Source: Moniliella sp. 'wahieum'
Taxonomy: Eukaryota; Basidiomycota; Moniliellomycetes; Moniliellales; Moniliellaceae
Assembly (NCBI GenBank): GCA_003971905.1
Contig: RSEE01000019.1
Span: 248,001 to 312,000 of the forward strand
Length of the DNA stretch: 64,000 nt
Direction of reading: 5' to 3'
Of this stretch, positions 45,177 through 55,600 are shown one piece after another (positions within the stretch are counted from its first letter, which is position 1; each line of letters begins with the position of its first letter). The position numbers and the translations under genes are program-made. The notes below the pieces were generated by a model. That model was not told the origin of the DNA. It saw only the letters and a program-made list of their open reading frames with translations, and searched no databases.

Positions 45177-45638
45177 TCAGCCAAGGAAGTTGATGACAAA
45201 GAAGTGAAGGATGACCGAGGCAAAGACAAATCACCAAAGGCACTATGCAACCCCCCGTATGTTAGCTCCCATCGATCATAGTCATATAGGTGGGGACATA
45301 CCGCTCAGGAGAGATGGTGTGGTAAGTGTCTTGGTTGGCGGGGTTGGCCTGCATCCGCAGCGAGGCGCCAGCACGAACTGTCCCACCGTCGCAGAGAAGC
45401 CAGCGAGGAAGGAGTTGAAGGGGAAGTTGGTGATGGCCACTGCATACGCGAACTGCAGTGCGCCCGAGAGCATAAGGAAGACGAGGAAGCTGTCGACGAG
45501 CTTGAGTTTGCGCGGAGTGTTTTGGTGGTACGAGGTGAGGAGCGTGGCGAGCGGGTTGCTGGTGGCCTTGGAGGACGTGGGCGCAGGCGGGCGCAGGGGC
45601 GCGCTGGCCGCAGCAGCGGAGCGGGAACGAGGAGCCAT
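45177..45638 (-). CDS. OST2: oligosaccharyltransferase subunit OST2/DAD1
   Basis: Small ER membrane subunit of oligosaccharyltransferase, which transfers the lipid-linked glycan to Asn in nascent proteins. The start is ATG 45638 after an Ala/Ser-rich leader. The family core follows: LLTSYHQNTPRKLKLVDSF, LVFLMLSGALQFAYAVAI (TM1), NFPFNSFLAGFSATVGQFVL (TM2). A one-base loss near 45366 then interrupts the frame; in the next frame ASLRMQANPANQ and TISPER are read. A 59-bp intron (45301-45243; GTATGT, CTAAC branch, CATAG) splits the Arg/Ala of SPERAF. After a second one-base loss near 45228 the last segment reads FVFASVILHFFVINFLG with TGA at 45177-45179. The corrected product is about 130 residues with the expected three membrane segments. 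Both shifts look like assembly errors. Confidence 0.94.
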
Positions 45639-47445
45639 GGGACTGGAGGTGGTGGTTGCGGGAGGCGGAGACGGGGGGCGGAAAGGTTGGGTTGGGTTGC
45701 GGGAGGCGATGCCCCGCGAAGGCTCTGCGCCACGTGGAGCCTCGGTAGGCGTGGCCAGCTAGTCAGATCGGGACTGTCCTGTTCCAGACAGCGCCTACGC
45801 GAATCACGTGCCAAGCGTCCTATCCCCTGCACGTGACGCCTGACGCCCCTGGCGGTGCCTCTCCCTCCTCCCGCCCGTACGCCGCTTTTGTTTGGCGGCT
45901 ACTGTGGGTTGGTGTATGACCGCTGGGAGTACAGACCGATGCACGAACGCTGCTCCCCACCTTCAAGGCGTAGCAGCTTCACCCGGTCGGTAGCACGCTA
46001 TGGCTCTGCCTCCACCCTCCATCAGCCATCTATCTCCATCATGCATCATGAATCATTGCATCCTGACGGAGGCGGCACAGACCTGCATCTGTGCCGAGCA
46101 CGCCGCGTTTGGAAGAGAGAGAAGCAACCCTAAGCCTTGGCCAGCCAAGTTTCGAGAGAGTTTGCCATTTCGGGCTCCAGCTCCAGCTCAGCGCGAGCTC
46201 CAGTATGTATATACAGACTGCTTATGCGCTTACGGAGGCTACGCGTTGCGAAAGGCCGACCCACTGCGCGATGTGGCGAGAGCGCGCTGAAGAACGTTCA
46301 CACCGCGCCTCGTACCCTCTATGCTGAGGAACAAGTATCACAAAACCCAAACCATCAACGATGGGGAGCGAGATGGATTGGGCACCCTCCTGCCCCCGGC
46401 CGCGACGAAGATGAAGTCAACAGAAGGGGTCTTCTTTTTTATTGCGGTCTGAGATCTGACGTAATAAGAGATGTTCCTTGATACTATAAGTCTTTCCTCG
46501 GCGCGCATCAAGCCATCATACTGCGTTCTCAGCAGGAACAGCGCTGTCAGCGCTCAGCGCAGCGAGCACTGGGTCTGCCAACCATATCGACGAACACATG
46601 TGAAGGTGAGGAGAGGGAAGCATGAGAAAGCAGACAAAAAAGTATAAAAGGAGGAATGAATTCAAGATCTGGCGTTTTCCTTCTCCCCCATCAACATATC
46701 AGCTCCTTCAGGCTATCGCGGAGAGGTGGGGCCCATCCCGCAGTTGGCTCAATCCCGGCTGTCGATGCCATTCAACGTCTGTTCCAACCAACCACGCGCT
46801 TCCAAATACAAAGGTAAGCCCAATATCCATTCTCTTCTTATGATGCGCTTTAAATAGCCTGTTCCCTCGAGAAGCCTTGCTATACACATCGCAACGTGTG
46901 CAAGGCATCAAAGGCCGACAACTATTTTTATTCAGAGCCTGATCCACTTCCTCTGCTGCAACATTCGTGATCGTGGCGAGCACGGCCACTGACATTGACT
47001 CTGTTTTCTTAAGATGCTGTACTCTCCAACCTCTTCATCACATTGGCAGCCCCGATTTGACATGTGGCTTCAAACTCCCACTCACTCTCCACATCAAGTC
47101 TCATATACCCCGATGAGTAGGGATACTTTTCACGATATGGAAAACACGCACATGTACCCAGTATACCTACTTTCTGTTGTTCAAGTCCTTGAGGACATAA
47201 GTCGACCTTATGTTCCGTTGAGAATCCTTATGCATATGCCCACAATCTCGAATGGAAGTGTTGACTTAATAGCTTGAGATATCGATCGCATCGTTTATCC
47301 AATGGGTTTGAGAGATATAATAACCGCAATATTGAGTTGGAAGTGTAGCAAGTAGAAGCCCAAAGGGGTGTAGACTAGTCCGGACTGTAGGCCAAAGTAA
47401 CAGACAATATGTGATTCTCAAGAGATCACCAGTAGTACACTGTAA
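45639..47445. other. intergenic region between OST2 and tRNA-Lys
   Basis: The first 400 bases are the OST2 promoter side, with CACGTG boxes at about 45805 and 45832. After the ATGCATCATG motif (46038) there are about 1.4 kb in which I recognise no gene. A minus-strand frame of 95 codons at 46708-46995 has no motif. Confidence 0.4.
46038..46059. repeat. CATCATGCATCATG motif
   Basis: One short copy of the ATGCATC repeat, about 400 bases upstream of the OST2 start, on the same side as in other genes here. Confidence 0.6.
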
Positions 47446-47529
47446 GCCTCGCTATTTCAATCGGTAGAATTTGAGACTCTTATTAAGAGGTCCATCTCAC
47501 GGTTGTGGGTTCGAGTCCCACGTGGGGCG
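47446..47529 (+). tRNA. tRNA-Lys (anticodon CTT) with 11-base intron
   Basis: The cloverleaf is complete. Acceptor GCCTCGC pairs with GTGGGGC (two G-U pairs), discriminator G. The D arm is TTTC/GAAT with loop AATCGGTA and one mismatch. The anticodon stem is TGAGA/TCTCA, with loop CT-CTT-A (anticodon 47479-47481). The T arm is GTGGG-TTCGAGT-CCCAC. The intron 47483-47493 (TTAAGAGGTCC) follows position 37, and its TAAGAG pairs with the anticodon CTCTTA, the usual anticodon-intron helix read by the splicing endonuclease. The weak D stem is the only oddity. Confidence 0.95.
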
Positions 47530-48006
47530 TTTCTTTTGGTATCGAGCTCAATCTTGGGGCGCCATTTCTAATGCGGTGTAACATGTGATGTGAATATGGA
47601 ATGCTCAGTGGCCCGGTGGCCTGATTCCAGACTACTGGCGGGAAGCGCTCAAGCGATAATCGATAATCGATAACCTGGAGAGCTAAAGGATGTTCCTGTC
47701 GATCTGTTGCTACATGCTGTTCCTCGCCCGGATGCCCTGCCGCTTGCAGGACTCGACTCTGCCGGCCGGCTGGGATGCGAAAGTGGGCAGATTGACATGC
47801 ACAGTGATTGTTCCGCCCCATGCGGAAGAGGTTAATGAATTATTTCTAAGCTGTCCCCCATGGTGCATGGGGCAGTGCACGGCAAATGCTGGTGCCGGGC
47901 GGCAGTAGGGTTTGGTCTCCACCAGTGCGTTAGGGCCTGTAGGGCGTGGGCTCATCGACTGCTACCTCCCACACCACCCTCTTCGCTTCCTTCGTCCGTG
48001 TCCGCC
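47530..48006. other. spacer between tRNA-Lys and COX6
   Basis: No gene is recognised. A repeated CGATAATCGATAATCGATAA lies at about 47652-47671. The COX6 promoter should be in the last 200 bases. Confidence 0.4.
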
Positions 48007-48510
48007 ATGCTCTCCGGTGTCGTCCGCTCTGCCGTCGTTGCGCGTGCTGTCACCCGTGCTGCCCTCCCGCCGCCCGCCGTCCTGCGACCTGTGCGTACTT
48101 TTCTGGCCTCATTCCCCTTGCTCTCTCTCCCTGGCCGCCCCCCCTGACCCTCCCTTCTTTCCAGTGTTCGTGCGCAACTACTCGCTCACCACGAGGAGGA
48201 GACGTACGAGGAGTTCACTGCCCGCTACGTCAAGTTCTTCGGTGAGGCCGAAGACCTGTTTGAGGTCCAGCGTGGCTTCAACAACTCCTTCTCCTACGAC
48301 CTCGTTCCCTCTCCCGAAGTTGCTGAGGCCATCATCCGTGCCGCGCGCAGGGTCAACGACTACCCTACTGCGGTTCGTGTCTTCGAGGCACTCAAGGCTA
48401 AGGTGGAGAACAAGGAGCAATACCAGCAGTACCTTGACGTCCTGGAGCCTGTGCGTAAGGAGCTTGGCGTTACTCTCAAGGAGGAGCTCTACCCTGATCC
48501 TGCCAAGTAA
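48007..48510 (+). CDS. COX6: cytochrome c oxidase subunit 6 (mammalian subunit Va)
   Basis: Nuclear-encoded subunit of respiratory complex IV on the matrix side. The start is ATG 48007. Exon 1 encodes an Arg/Ala-rich mitochondrial presequence (MLSGVVRSAVVARAVTRAAL). An intron ends CCAG at 48164; its donor is GTGCGT at 48091 or GTACTT at 48095. Exon 2 gives FVRNYSLTT, then, after a one-base shift near 48190, HEEETYEEFTARYVKFF. The mature family sequence continues FEVQRGFNNSFSYDLVPSP, YPTAVRVFEALKAKV and YLDVLEPVRKELGVTLKEEL to TAA 48508-48510. Length (about 140) and order agree with the family. The choice of donor depends on where the shift is placed. Confidence 0.94.
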
Positions 48511-49177
48511 ATTTCTTCATCTCAATGTTCCCGCCTCTTGCGTTTCAGTTGAGCAACCCAAGAAATACCAGGCATGACAATTGCAATCATCCATCTCAAC
48601 AGCGTACTCTCTGTGTGTACGACCGATGCAGGGGGCCAGCAGGGCCATGTAGGAACTAGTAATAGACCCAGTCGAAATTCAAGTGCTATGTTCACACCTT
48701 GTACCAGCATACAACTTGTAGGCCCTGCGGCCAAAACTGGGCTGACCAACTACAGATGAGATGATCGATGATTGCCAAAACATTATTGCGTTAATCGTGC
48801 TTTTGGACCAAAATCTGTGTGCGGGAGCAGCCAGGTGCAGCAGACATAATATGGCTGTCCCGTATTATAAGTTGGTATAGGCTCCGCCGGGATTATAATG
48901 ATGGTTGGACAGGGACAAACACTTAGGCGGTCGCCCTCATCCGGCCCCAAGGACGCCCGCCTTCATGCCCGACAATCATTCGCTACTACTCCACTCTGTT
49001 TGCTCCTTCTGGATACTCGTCTCTTCACGAACAAGTATGCCTATCCTCTCTGGCTGAGTTACTTTCGGGTTACGCATTGCGGCGGCGCTGACGGCTCAAA
49101 CTATAGAGCGCTGGATGCGCCTCATCATCTGATATTCTCTTGCTTCACTAGGAACGAAATATCTGAATTGCTGACGC
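48511..49177. other. convergent intergenic region between COX6 and DPH6
   Basis: Holds the 3' ends of both genes. No other feature is recognised. Confidence 0.4.
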
Positions 49178-51498
49178 TTAGCGGGTCGAGATGACGGCCA
49201 CGTCCCAGCTTTGCACCTGGTGCGACACCGGGTCTGGTGCAAAGAGATCAAGAACGGGCAGCAGGACAGCACGGGAATCCACCATGGACTGCACCTTCTC
49301 CCAGTCGGTCCGTGTCGGGACAAGCACACGCACCTCGCTCCACTTCTTATCGGAGGTAAGGCGTGCCAGGCTTGTGGGCGAGCTAAGGCGCACCAACTCC
49401 ATACGATAATGAGAGACAGTGTGGCCACCATAAGTGCCCCGCACATCGTGCCATGCGTAACCGTCTTCCATCCCGGTTGACACATCAGCCTGGACCTTGG
49501 GAGGCTCATCGTCATCACTTTCATCCGGGTGGGCAGCCTTACTGGCGGCTTGAACACGTTCCACAAGGTCAGGGTTGGGTACGCCCGTATGAGCGAGCAC
49601 CTGCCATTCGATCCGGGCATTCGAGGGAGCGCCGTTGATGGAAGGACTGCGTAGAGGATGGGAGGCGATAGATCCCCGCGTTGAGTTTGGCCCATCCAAG
49701 AGGCATGCCAAGCATCTGCAGCTACTTGCTCTGGATCGGGCTCCTCTTCATCCGATGTGGTGGCCATGTGACCCCAGACCGCTTGAGCCGCCTCGGCCAA
49801 GGCGCGGGCCGAAGCATACTCATTTTGAGGCAAAGACGACGTAAGTGCGTCCTCCGAAAGGCGAGTCTGGGAAACAGGCTCGCCCTCCTGGTTGGTGATC
49901 CAAGCAATGCCGCCCTGCACAAAGTGTTGGTTCCCCCCTCCGGTGGGCTAAGGGGGCAGCCGTCAAGTCAACTAGGGCGGCGCGCAGGATGCGACGCACA
50001 TGTTGCAGTGCCAACACAGCTTGTCCTCCCGCCCCAGTGGGCACGACCATGGTTGCGGGCACCAAGGCAATTTGCCCAGCAATTGAAACTGCACCCGAGG
50101 CCGATACCACGGCCTGGGCGTACGGGCCGATGTTGGCTGGGGCCCAGTAGGAGCGGGACTGGACATGCAAGGCAGAGCGAGCATGTCGGTGGTCCTTTTT
50201 GCTTCCTCCATCGACTCGGCCCGTTAATGTCATCATAAGCCCTGCCTCGGTTGTGGAGGACGACGACGGAGGGCAATGCACGCCCGTGATGCCGGAGCAA
50301 CGCCAAATTGTTTGCCATACTCAGCGTTGAGGGATGCAAAATGGCTTTGGGACGAAAGGTAGACATTGACATGGTCAATCGCAATGATCTCCTTCGACTT
50401 CCCACCATGCTCGGGGGATTGAGGGGGGATGGGGACCATAGTTAGACCATGTTGGTGCAGAGCAGTCATGACTTGCTGAAAGGCGGCTTGGGCGGCTTGT
50501 GCCATGTCGTCCGCGTGACGGCTAACCACTGTGATGGTGCAGCAGCCCTCGTCCAGAGTCATCCTTGGCTTAGATGAGGTGGAGGACCAAGGAAGCATAT
50601 GAGCCGAAGGGTAATGTGGGGGAGGGGTAGAAGAGCTGGGAGGGAGACACAGAGACACTGCGGTGCTCAATTGGTCAAGGAGCGCAGGGCGCGGAATCGT
50701 CCCTTCTCCAAGCACTTTCCGTGCCATCGCAGCCTTCGAGGCGTCCTTGGGTACCAAGTAAGCCTCTCGCGCCGCGAGATAAGCCACATCGGCAATTCCT
50801 CCTGTATCCGTGTGCATGACGACCTTCGTTTCGCCCAGGTGGACTCTGCCTTTGATGTGCAATGGCGAATCAAGCGTCAAAGTCTCATACTCTCCCCCCT
50901 CTCCGGCAACGTGGGCACCGTACTGGCGTGCGAGCATATCCAGTTTAGGTCGGAGCATCCCCAGTGACTTGCCCAGGTCGCGCACACCCAGACCAGCACC
51001 AGCGACCTTGATCAAGACAGCGTCCAAGCCCGCGGCCACCATCTCGTTTACCAGTGTCGCTTGCGGCCGCTTCCACAGATACGCCAACACAGACAGTTTC
51101 AACCTTGAACAAACGTGTTCTACGCGCACCCGTTGGTAATTGGACTCTATCGCCCCCACGCTCACTGCATCGGCATCGGGGTGGTGAGCAAGAACTGTGC
51201 GGAGCAGACGCGCCAAATCCTCCGTCTCGTCCCCCTGGTCCCCTCCGGCATATTGAGCACCGGTATCGCGAGCTGTGCCGTCAATATGACCGCGATATAG
51301 TGGCAGGTCCATAGCGGCAGCAACCACATGGACCGCATCGTGTCCGGCCGTCTGATACATCCACGAGTCCATCTCGCCCGACTGGCCCTCGGGGGGAGCA
51401 AGGGTCGCAAGGCCAACAATTTCGTGTCCAGCAGCAACACAGTGCATCAGGTTGAAGCACGAGTCCTTCCCCCCGGACAACAGGCCGATGATCTTCAT
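49178..51498 (-). CDS. DPH6: diphthine-ammonia ligase DPH6 with C-terminal Rid-like domains
   Basis: Catalyses the last, ATP-dependent amidation in making diphthamide on elongation factor 2 in the cytosol. ATG 51498 was chosen because the PP-loop follows at once: MKIIGLLSGGKDSCFNL. Other ATP-binding-domain motifs are GAIESNYQRVRVE, WKRPQATLVNEMV and GEGGEYETL. After about residue 300 there are two regions of the YjgF/Rid type, the first around YLSSQSHFASLNAEYGKQF and the second around ANIGPYAQAVV and SIAGQIALVPATM. This is the normal fungal fusion. Frame shifts lie near 50265, 49935 and 49645. The tail ends WSEVRVLVPTRTDWEKVQ to VAVISTR with TAA 49178-49180. The reading frame is open upstream to 51807, but that part has no family similarity. 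Confidence 0.94.
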
Positions 51499-51875
51499 GT
51501 TGCTCGAGATGCCGTGTTGACGTGGATGGAGATGGGGTGAGTGGTAGTGGTAACCCATGCCGTAGTAGTCAGGGCAACGAAAATTCCGCAAATAAATGCC
51601 CCTACATTTGAAACGTTCAGCAGACGTCAGGCTCAAGCGCTGGCCAATCCTTCCTACCGCCGAGAACCTTGGAGGTCGTTCATCTTCCACGGGTAGCCCT
51701 TCCATCTTTACCATGGTGTTCGCACCGGCCATGGCCCAATACGACACAGTCGAATAAAAGTACAGATAATCCAGAGCACGACGTTTATAAACACACAACA
51801 GCCTCAATCTAGTGCCCGCCCTCTGGGCGTTTTTCGATTAATTGCAGGGGAGTGTGGGTTAGTGGACAAAAAATT

Positions 51876-51974
51876 GGGGCTCAGCGGGAATTGAACCCAC
51901 GACCACCTCTATTCGAACTGAAACCAGCCCGGGCACGTCCCGAAAGAGGCATGATACCACTACACCATGAGCCC
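51876..51974 (-). tRNA. tRNA-Pro (anticodon CGG) with 27-base intron
   Basis: Acceptor GGGCTCA/TGAGCCC, discriminator C. The D region is TGGTGTAGTGGTATCAT, as in fungal tRNA-Pro. The anticodon stem is CCTCT/AGAGG with loop TT-CGG-G. The T loop is TTCAATT in a GTGGG/CCCGC-type stem. The intron occupies 51912-51938; its CCCGGGC can pair with the anticodon CGGG. Mature length is 72. Confidence 0.95.
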
Positions 51975-52121
51975 TCGATGATTTACGCCACCTTACACAG
52001 TTACGGTCTCACACATAAAACTCGAAGGGCACGGACTTGACACGCAAAACACTATGGAACACAAACAGTATGGAAGGTATTCCGCGTAACTCTTCGCACA
52101 ACTTTAATTGAGCACAGCATC

Positions 52122-52200
52122 ATAGTATTGATGAGAGAGACCTGTGAAGTCCTGATGATCCTCTAGTAGGGTGATACAATCGCACTAACTGTGGTCTTGG
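52122..52200. repeat. tRNA upstream block, copy 1
   Basis: TAGTATTGAT and, 30 bases on, AGGGTGATACAATCGCACTA (52168-52187), then GTGGTCTTGG. It lies about 190 bases upstream of tRNA-Pro on the minus strand and matches the block upstream of tRNA-Arg. Confidence 0.7.
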
Positions 52201-52683
52201 TGTTGGTCTAAAAGCCAATTAAAAACCACGGCAAAACTACGTCTACACACAGAGCGAGAGGGACATTCTCATCTAAACCAGCCACGGTTGCACCACCGGG
52301 CCTGGCTGCGGAACAGGAGGAGATCTTGACCACAAACCATCCGTTTTTGGCTCAATAACTCTGTATACCATAAGATACACCGACGCGTGTGTATGTATAC
52401 TAAAGCTGCTAAAGCGTTATTGTGGCCGACGCATCTTCAGTGGGTGTGAACCCGGTGAACGCCACAGAAAATGGTTGAGATGCGCTCAACCACATGGCTT
52501 CGGAAGAGTCTTTACCTCCTGAATTTTGCAATACCCATGGGGTTATTTCTAGCCCCCTCTGTCTCCGCAAAGACTCTATAGACATCATCCGTGCCACACT
52601 AATATGTAATGGGCAATCTATTCAAAAAGAAAATGAGGGCGCTGATGTGATGAACCTTTGGCAGAGAACTTAGGTTCAAAAAG
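52201..52683. other. spacer between the two minus-strand tRNA genes
   Basis: No gene or further repeat is recognised. A small minus-strand frame at 52409-52597 has no motif. Confidence 0.4.
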
Positions 52684-52771
52684 CGAATCCTGCCGGGCTC
52701 GAACCGACGACCATTACCATGACTCTCAGGCGAAGCCGGAAAGTAACACTCTACCACTGAGCTAAGAATCC
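52684..52771 (-). tRNA. tRNA-Arg (anticodon CCG) with 16-base intron
   Basis: Acceptor GGATTCT/AGGATTC (two G-U pairs), discriminator G. The D arm is GCTC-AGTGGTA-GAGT. The anticodon stem is TTACT/GGTAA with loop TT-CCG-G. The T arm is GTCGG-TTCGAGC-CCGGC. The 16-base intron CTTCGCCTGAGAGTCA follows position 37, and GCC within it can pair with GGC at the anticodon end. Mature length is 72. Confidence 0.93.
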
Positions 52772-52920
52772 CTGTACATGCCTGGGTCTGGGCAAGGCAC
52801 ATGTACTTCATGCGTTTCCGTCGTTAATGGATTTAGGAACTAAGTGTCGGAATGGGGGCTTGGTGTGCAAGAGTATGGCTGAGACAGCACGGACAGAAGC
52901 TCACAAAATGCGAAAGACGT

Positions 52921-52995
52921 ATAGGTATTGATAGGATCTGGAGTTCGATCGTCCTAGAGGGTGATGCAATCGCACTAGTGATGGTGGTCTAAGCC
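52921..52995. repeat. tRNA upstream block, copy 2
   Basis: TAGGTATTGAT and AGGGTGATGCAATCGCACTA (52958-52977, one mismatch to copy 1), followed by GGTGGTCTAAGCC. It stands about 187 bases upstream of tRNA-Arg, almost the same distance as copy 1 from tRNA-Pro. Confidence 0.7.
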
Positions 52996-53207
52996 AACCA
53001 CTCAGCAACGCCTATAGAAGAACTGCAATGCTGTTATTGCTTGGGGGAGGTGGAGGCCCACACCGTTTCCGCCAAATCAGCCAGGCACCCGGCTCGCACC
53101 CTCTGTTGTGGGCCGGCCTGCACGCGAGGACTCAAAGTAAGCATCCAATATTCCACGGCTGCTACGCGCTACGTGACGAGCACGCGTCGACAAACGCCGC
53201 TCATTAA

Positions 53208-53396
53208 ATGAGCGCGTCGCTTCCCCGCATGTCCGCGGCTTTTGGAACTAAGATTCACTCGAGTCATATGCTGCGCACCGGTAGGGTTGGGACACTGCGC
53301 CTGCGCCGCAGTATTGATGCCCGCACTGGAGCAGCCAGCTGCGGGTGGTGCCTGGCTGCATCTCAATACCCCTCCGTCTATCGGAGTCCGACGTAG
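53208..53396 (+). other. possible upstream ORF before the bZIP gene
   Basis: A 62-codon frame starting MSASLPRMSAAF lies several hundred bases 5' of the bZIP coding region. Leader uORFs control Gcn4/Cpc1-type bZIP genes in many fungi. Here the transcript start is unknown, so this is only a candidate. Confidence 0.25.
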
Positions 53397-53591
53397 CTGC
53401 GGCCGCGCGTCGTCGCTCCCTTTGTCTCTCCACCACCCCCCCCCCGTCCTCCTTTTTGCCCCAACCAGCGCTTACTGGCGACGACGTTCCCCTCGTCGCC
53501 CTCCCGACCAATCCTCTAGCGCGCGCACGCTAGCCCAATCTCGTCTCCGCCCCTTGCCAGTGCTTCACCCCCGTGGTCGCAGTAGTTCACC

Positions 53592-54968
53592 TTGCCTAAC
53601 CGGTCCCCCTCGCCCACCTTGTCTTCTCACCAGCCCCTCCCGCAACCAATCCCCCCTCCTCTCGCGCAACTTGCGCCTACGCCTGTTGTGCCCTCCTCCC
53701 CTGAAACCGTGTCCACCCATATCGATCACAAGCAATGGCTATCAACCGTTCCCTTTCCTTTCCCCCCGTGGGGGAATCACTCGGCGTGTGCGTCGGTACC
53801 GCTTCGTCCACCCCAACCACCCCACCCCAACTGGGACAGCTTTCCTCCACCGAGCTTCTCGTTCTCGAAGCCTCAAGAGCGATCTTGCTTTCCCGTTCTT
53901 CTTTGACCCACCCCCAATCGCTGAATCGCAGCCAGCGCGGCAGGCTTCCCTCACTAAACATTCCGCCCCGTCTCCGCCTCTGCCGCTACCTTCAGCGACG
54001 TTCTGGACAGCACATCAAAATTGAACCAGTATCGCCCACGATGTTGCCACCTAACACTCTCGCCTCTATGGCCAACGTTTTAGAAGCACCCCAAGACTTA
54101 CACCACTTATTGGACCCAATGATGCCTATGCTAGGTTCCACTTCGTCCCCTCATATGGACCCTTCAATGTCTGCCCCTGCGCCTGTAACTCGCATTGCTC
54201 CTCAAGATGAAACTACAACCTCTCCGCATGAAAGCGAAGATGGCTATGTGACAAGTGCCGATCCCGAGGATGTCTTTTGGGCCTTACCACCGTCCCTTTC
54301 GATCCTAGCGCCAAGTCAGCAGAAGCCCAAGCAGCCATTGCATTTGCCGCTATGTCAACACTTTCTCCTACCCCAGTAGAGGGCAATCGTATTTCTCCGC
54401 AGGTCCCCATTGGTTTCGACTTCTCTTCTCAGCCTACATCCTTTCCCAGCCCTCTTCCTACGTTGCCCCCCATCCCAAATCCCGGATTCTTCTGGACATA
54501 TCTACCTCCGCTTCCGTCTTCGCTTCCAAACGGGGTTCCGGTCTCAAGTACGGATATAGTGATGCTGCCTCTCCCAGTTGCGACTCCTCCTTGGCACCGT
54601 CCAATAAGAAGGGTCAGCGTCGTCCGCGCAAGGCATCTGAACTTCTTCCGGTGGATGCACCGGTTCAAAAACGCACCTATTATGGTGCAAGCCAGACATC
54701 TCGTCGAGACTATGGTCGTACGCATGAGGAGGTGGAGGAGACGTCGCCGAGTACTGCTCCTCCTACCTCTTCGGATCCTGCCGTCTCTGCGCTCTTGGAG
54801 CGAAGGCACAAAAACACGATTGCTGCCCGTCAGTCGCGCCGCCGGAGGGCGGAGGAGCTTTCGCAGCTCAAGGCAGAGAATGAGCGGTTGACGGCTGAGT
54901 TGGCTAGTGCTCGAGCTGCATTAGCTGCTTTTCAGGTTCGCTTTTCGCTTTCGCTTCCTCCCGCTTGA
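53592..54968 (+). CDS. bZIP transcription factor, Gcn4/Cpc1-like basic region
   Basis: Probable dimeric nuclear regulator. At the C-terminal end (54780-54935) lies a bZIP: basic region LLERRHKNTIAARQSRRRR, with the invariant N-x2-AA-x2-S-R, then the zipper LSQLKAENERLTAELASARA with Leu and an Asn in heptad positions. A Lys/Arg-rich stretch (NKKGQRRPRKASELLPV) precedes it. N-terminal are Pro/Ser-rich parts and an acidic/hydrophobic possible activation region (HHLLDPMMPMLG; HESEDGYVTSADPEDVFWAL). Three frames are used: one up to about 54290, another to about 54570, and a third to TGA 54966-54968. The start is uncertain: coding-like text (NRSPSPTLSSHQPLP) begins near 53592, and an alternative ATG is at 53735. 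The few residues after the zipper may be read-through into an intron (GTTCGC). Confidence 0.8.
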
Positions 54969-55600
54969 TGTGGATTCCGTTTCTGTGTTTCTTAAACTTC
55001 CGTTTGCTTTTCTTTTTCTCTTCTGTTCAACGTTGACCCTTTTGTGCCTCTATCCGATCTCGACCTTTCTGAGCGGTTCTTGTTCCATGTCCTTGCCGCG
55101 TAACAATAATATAAAAAAGTATGTTTCCTTTGACACCTTTGTCATGCTTGGGGATCAACGACGGTCTGGAGGCGCGAGGGGGGGGCAAAGTTGGGCAGTA
55201 GAGGTGGTTCGCGAACAGAGGACGGGACCCAGCTGTGACATGTGACACGGCAGGGGAGGAAAGGAGCAAACGATACTGGCCCTGCGTGCGTGTGAAAGTT
55301 GAAACTGATGTTGAGCGTTCACGTTGGTGCGTCATGCATCCCACTCAGACATCATGCATCACGGGCATTGGCTCGTGCCGGGTGGAGGCGGCTCGGCTGC
55401 CGAGGCTGCTGCCGTTGGTTGTGAGTGGCGACCACTACTTGGCTTCATTAAGGCACTTGGCTTCGAGGTTGTTGCCCAGCGCCCCTTTCTCTCCGCTCAC
55501 CTGCCATCGCACCACCACCACCACTACTACCAACTTCGGCCAACCACCGCCTCCTCCCGTTGCGCTCTCTTTCATCGCTCACTGCAGCCCAGCACCCCGA
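54969..55600. other. intergenic region upstream of the RING/TRAF gene
   Basis: Pyrimidine-rich downstream of the bZIP gene, then CATGCATC motifs at 55331-55361 about 240 bases before the next start. No gene is recognised. Confidence 0.4.
55331..55361. repeat. two ATCATGCATC-type motifs
   Basis: GTCATGCATC and ATCATGCATC, 20 bases apart, lie upstream of the RING/TRAF gene. They belong to the family of motifs at 6721, 11975, 20485 and 46038. Confidence 0.6.

Noticed and set aside
51499-51807. N-terminal extension of DPH6 in frame up to 51807.
   Set aside because: The PP-loop normally starts within the first few residues, as it does from ATG 51498; the extension has no family similarity.
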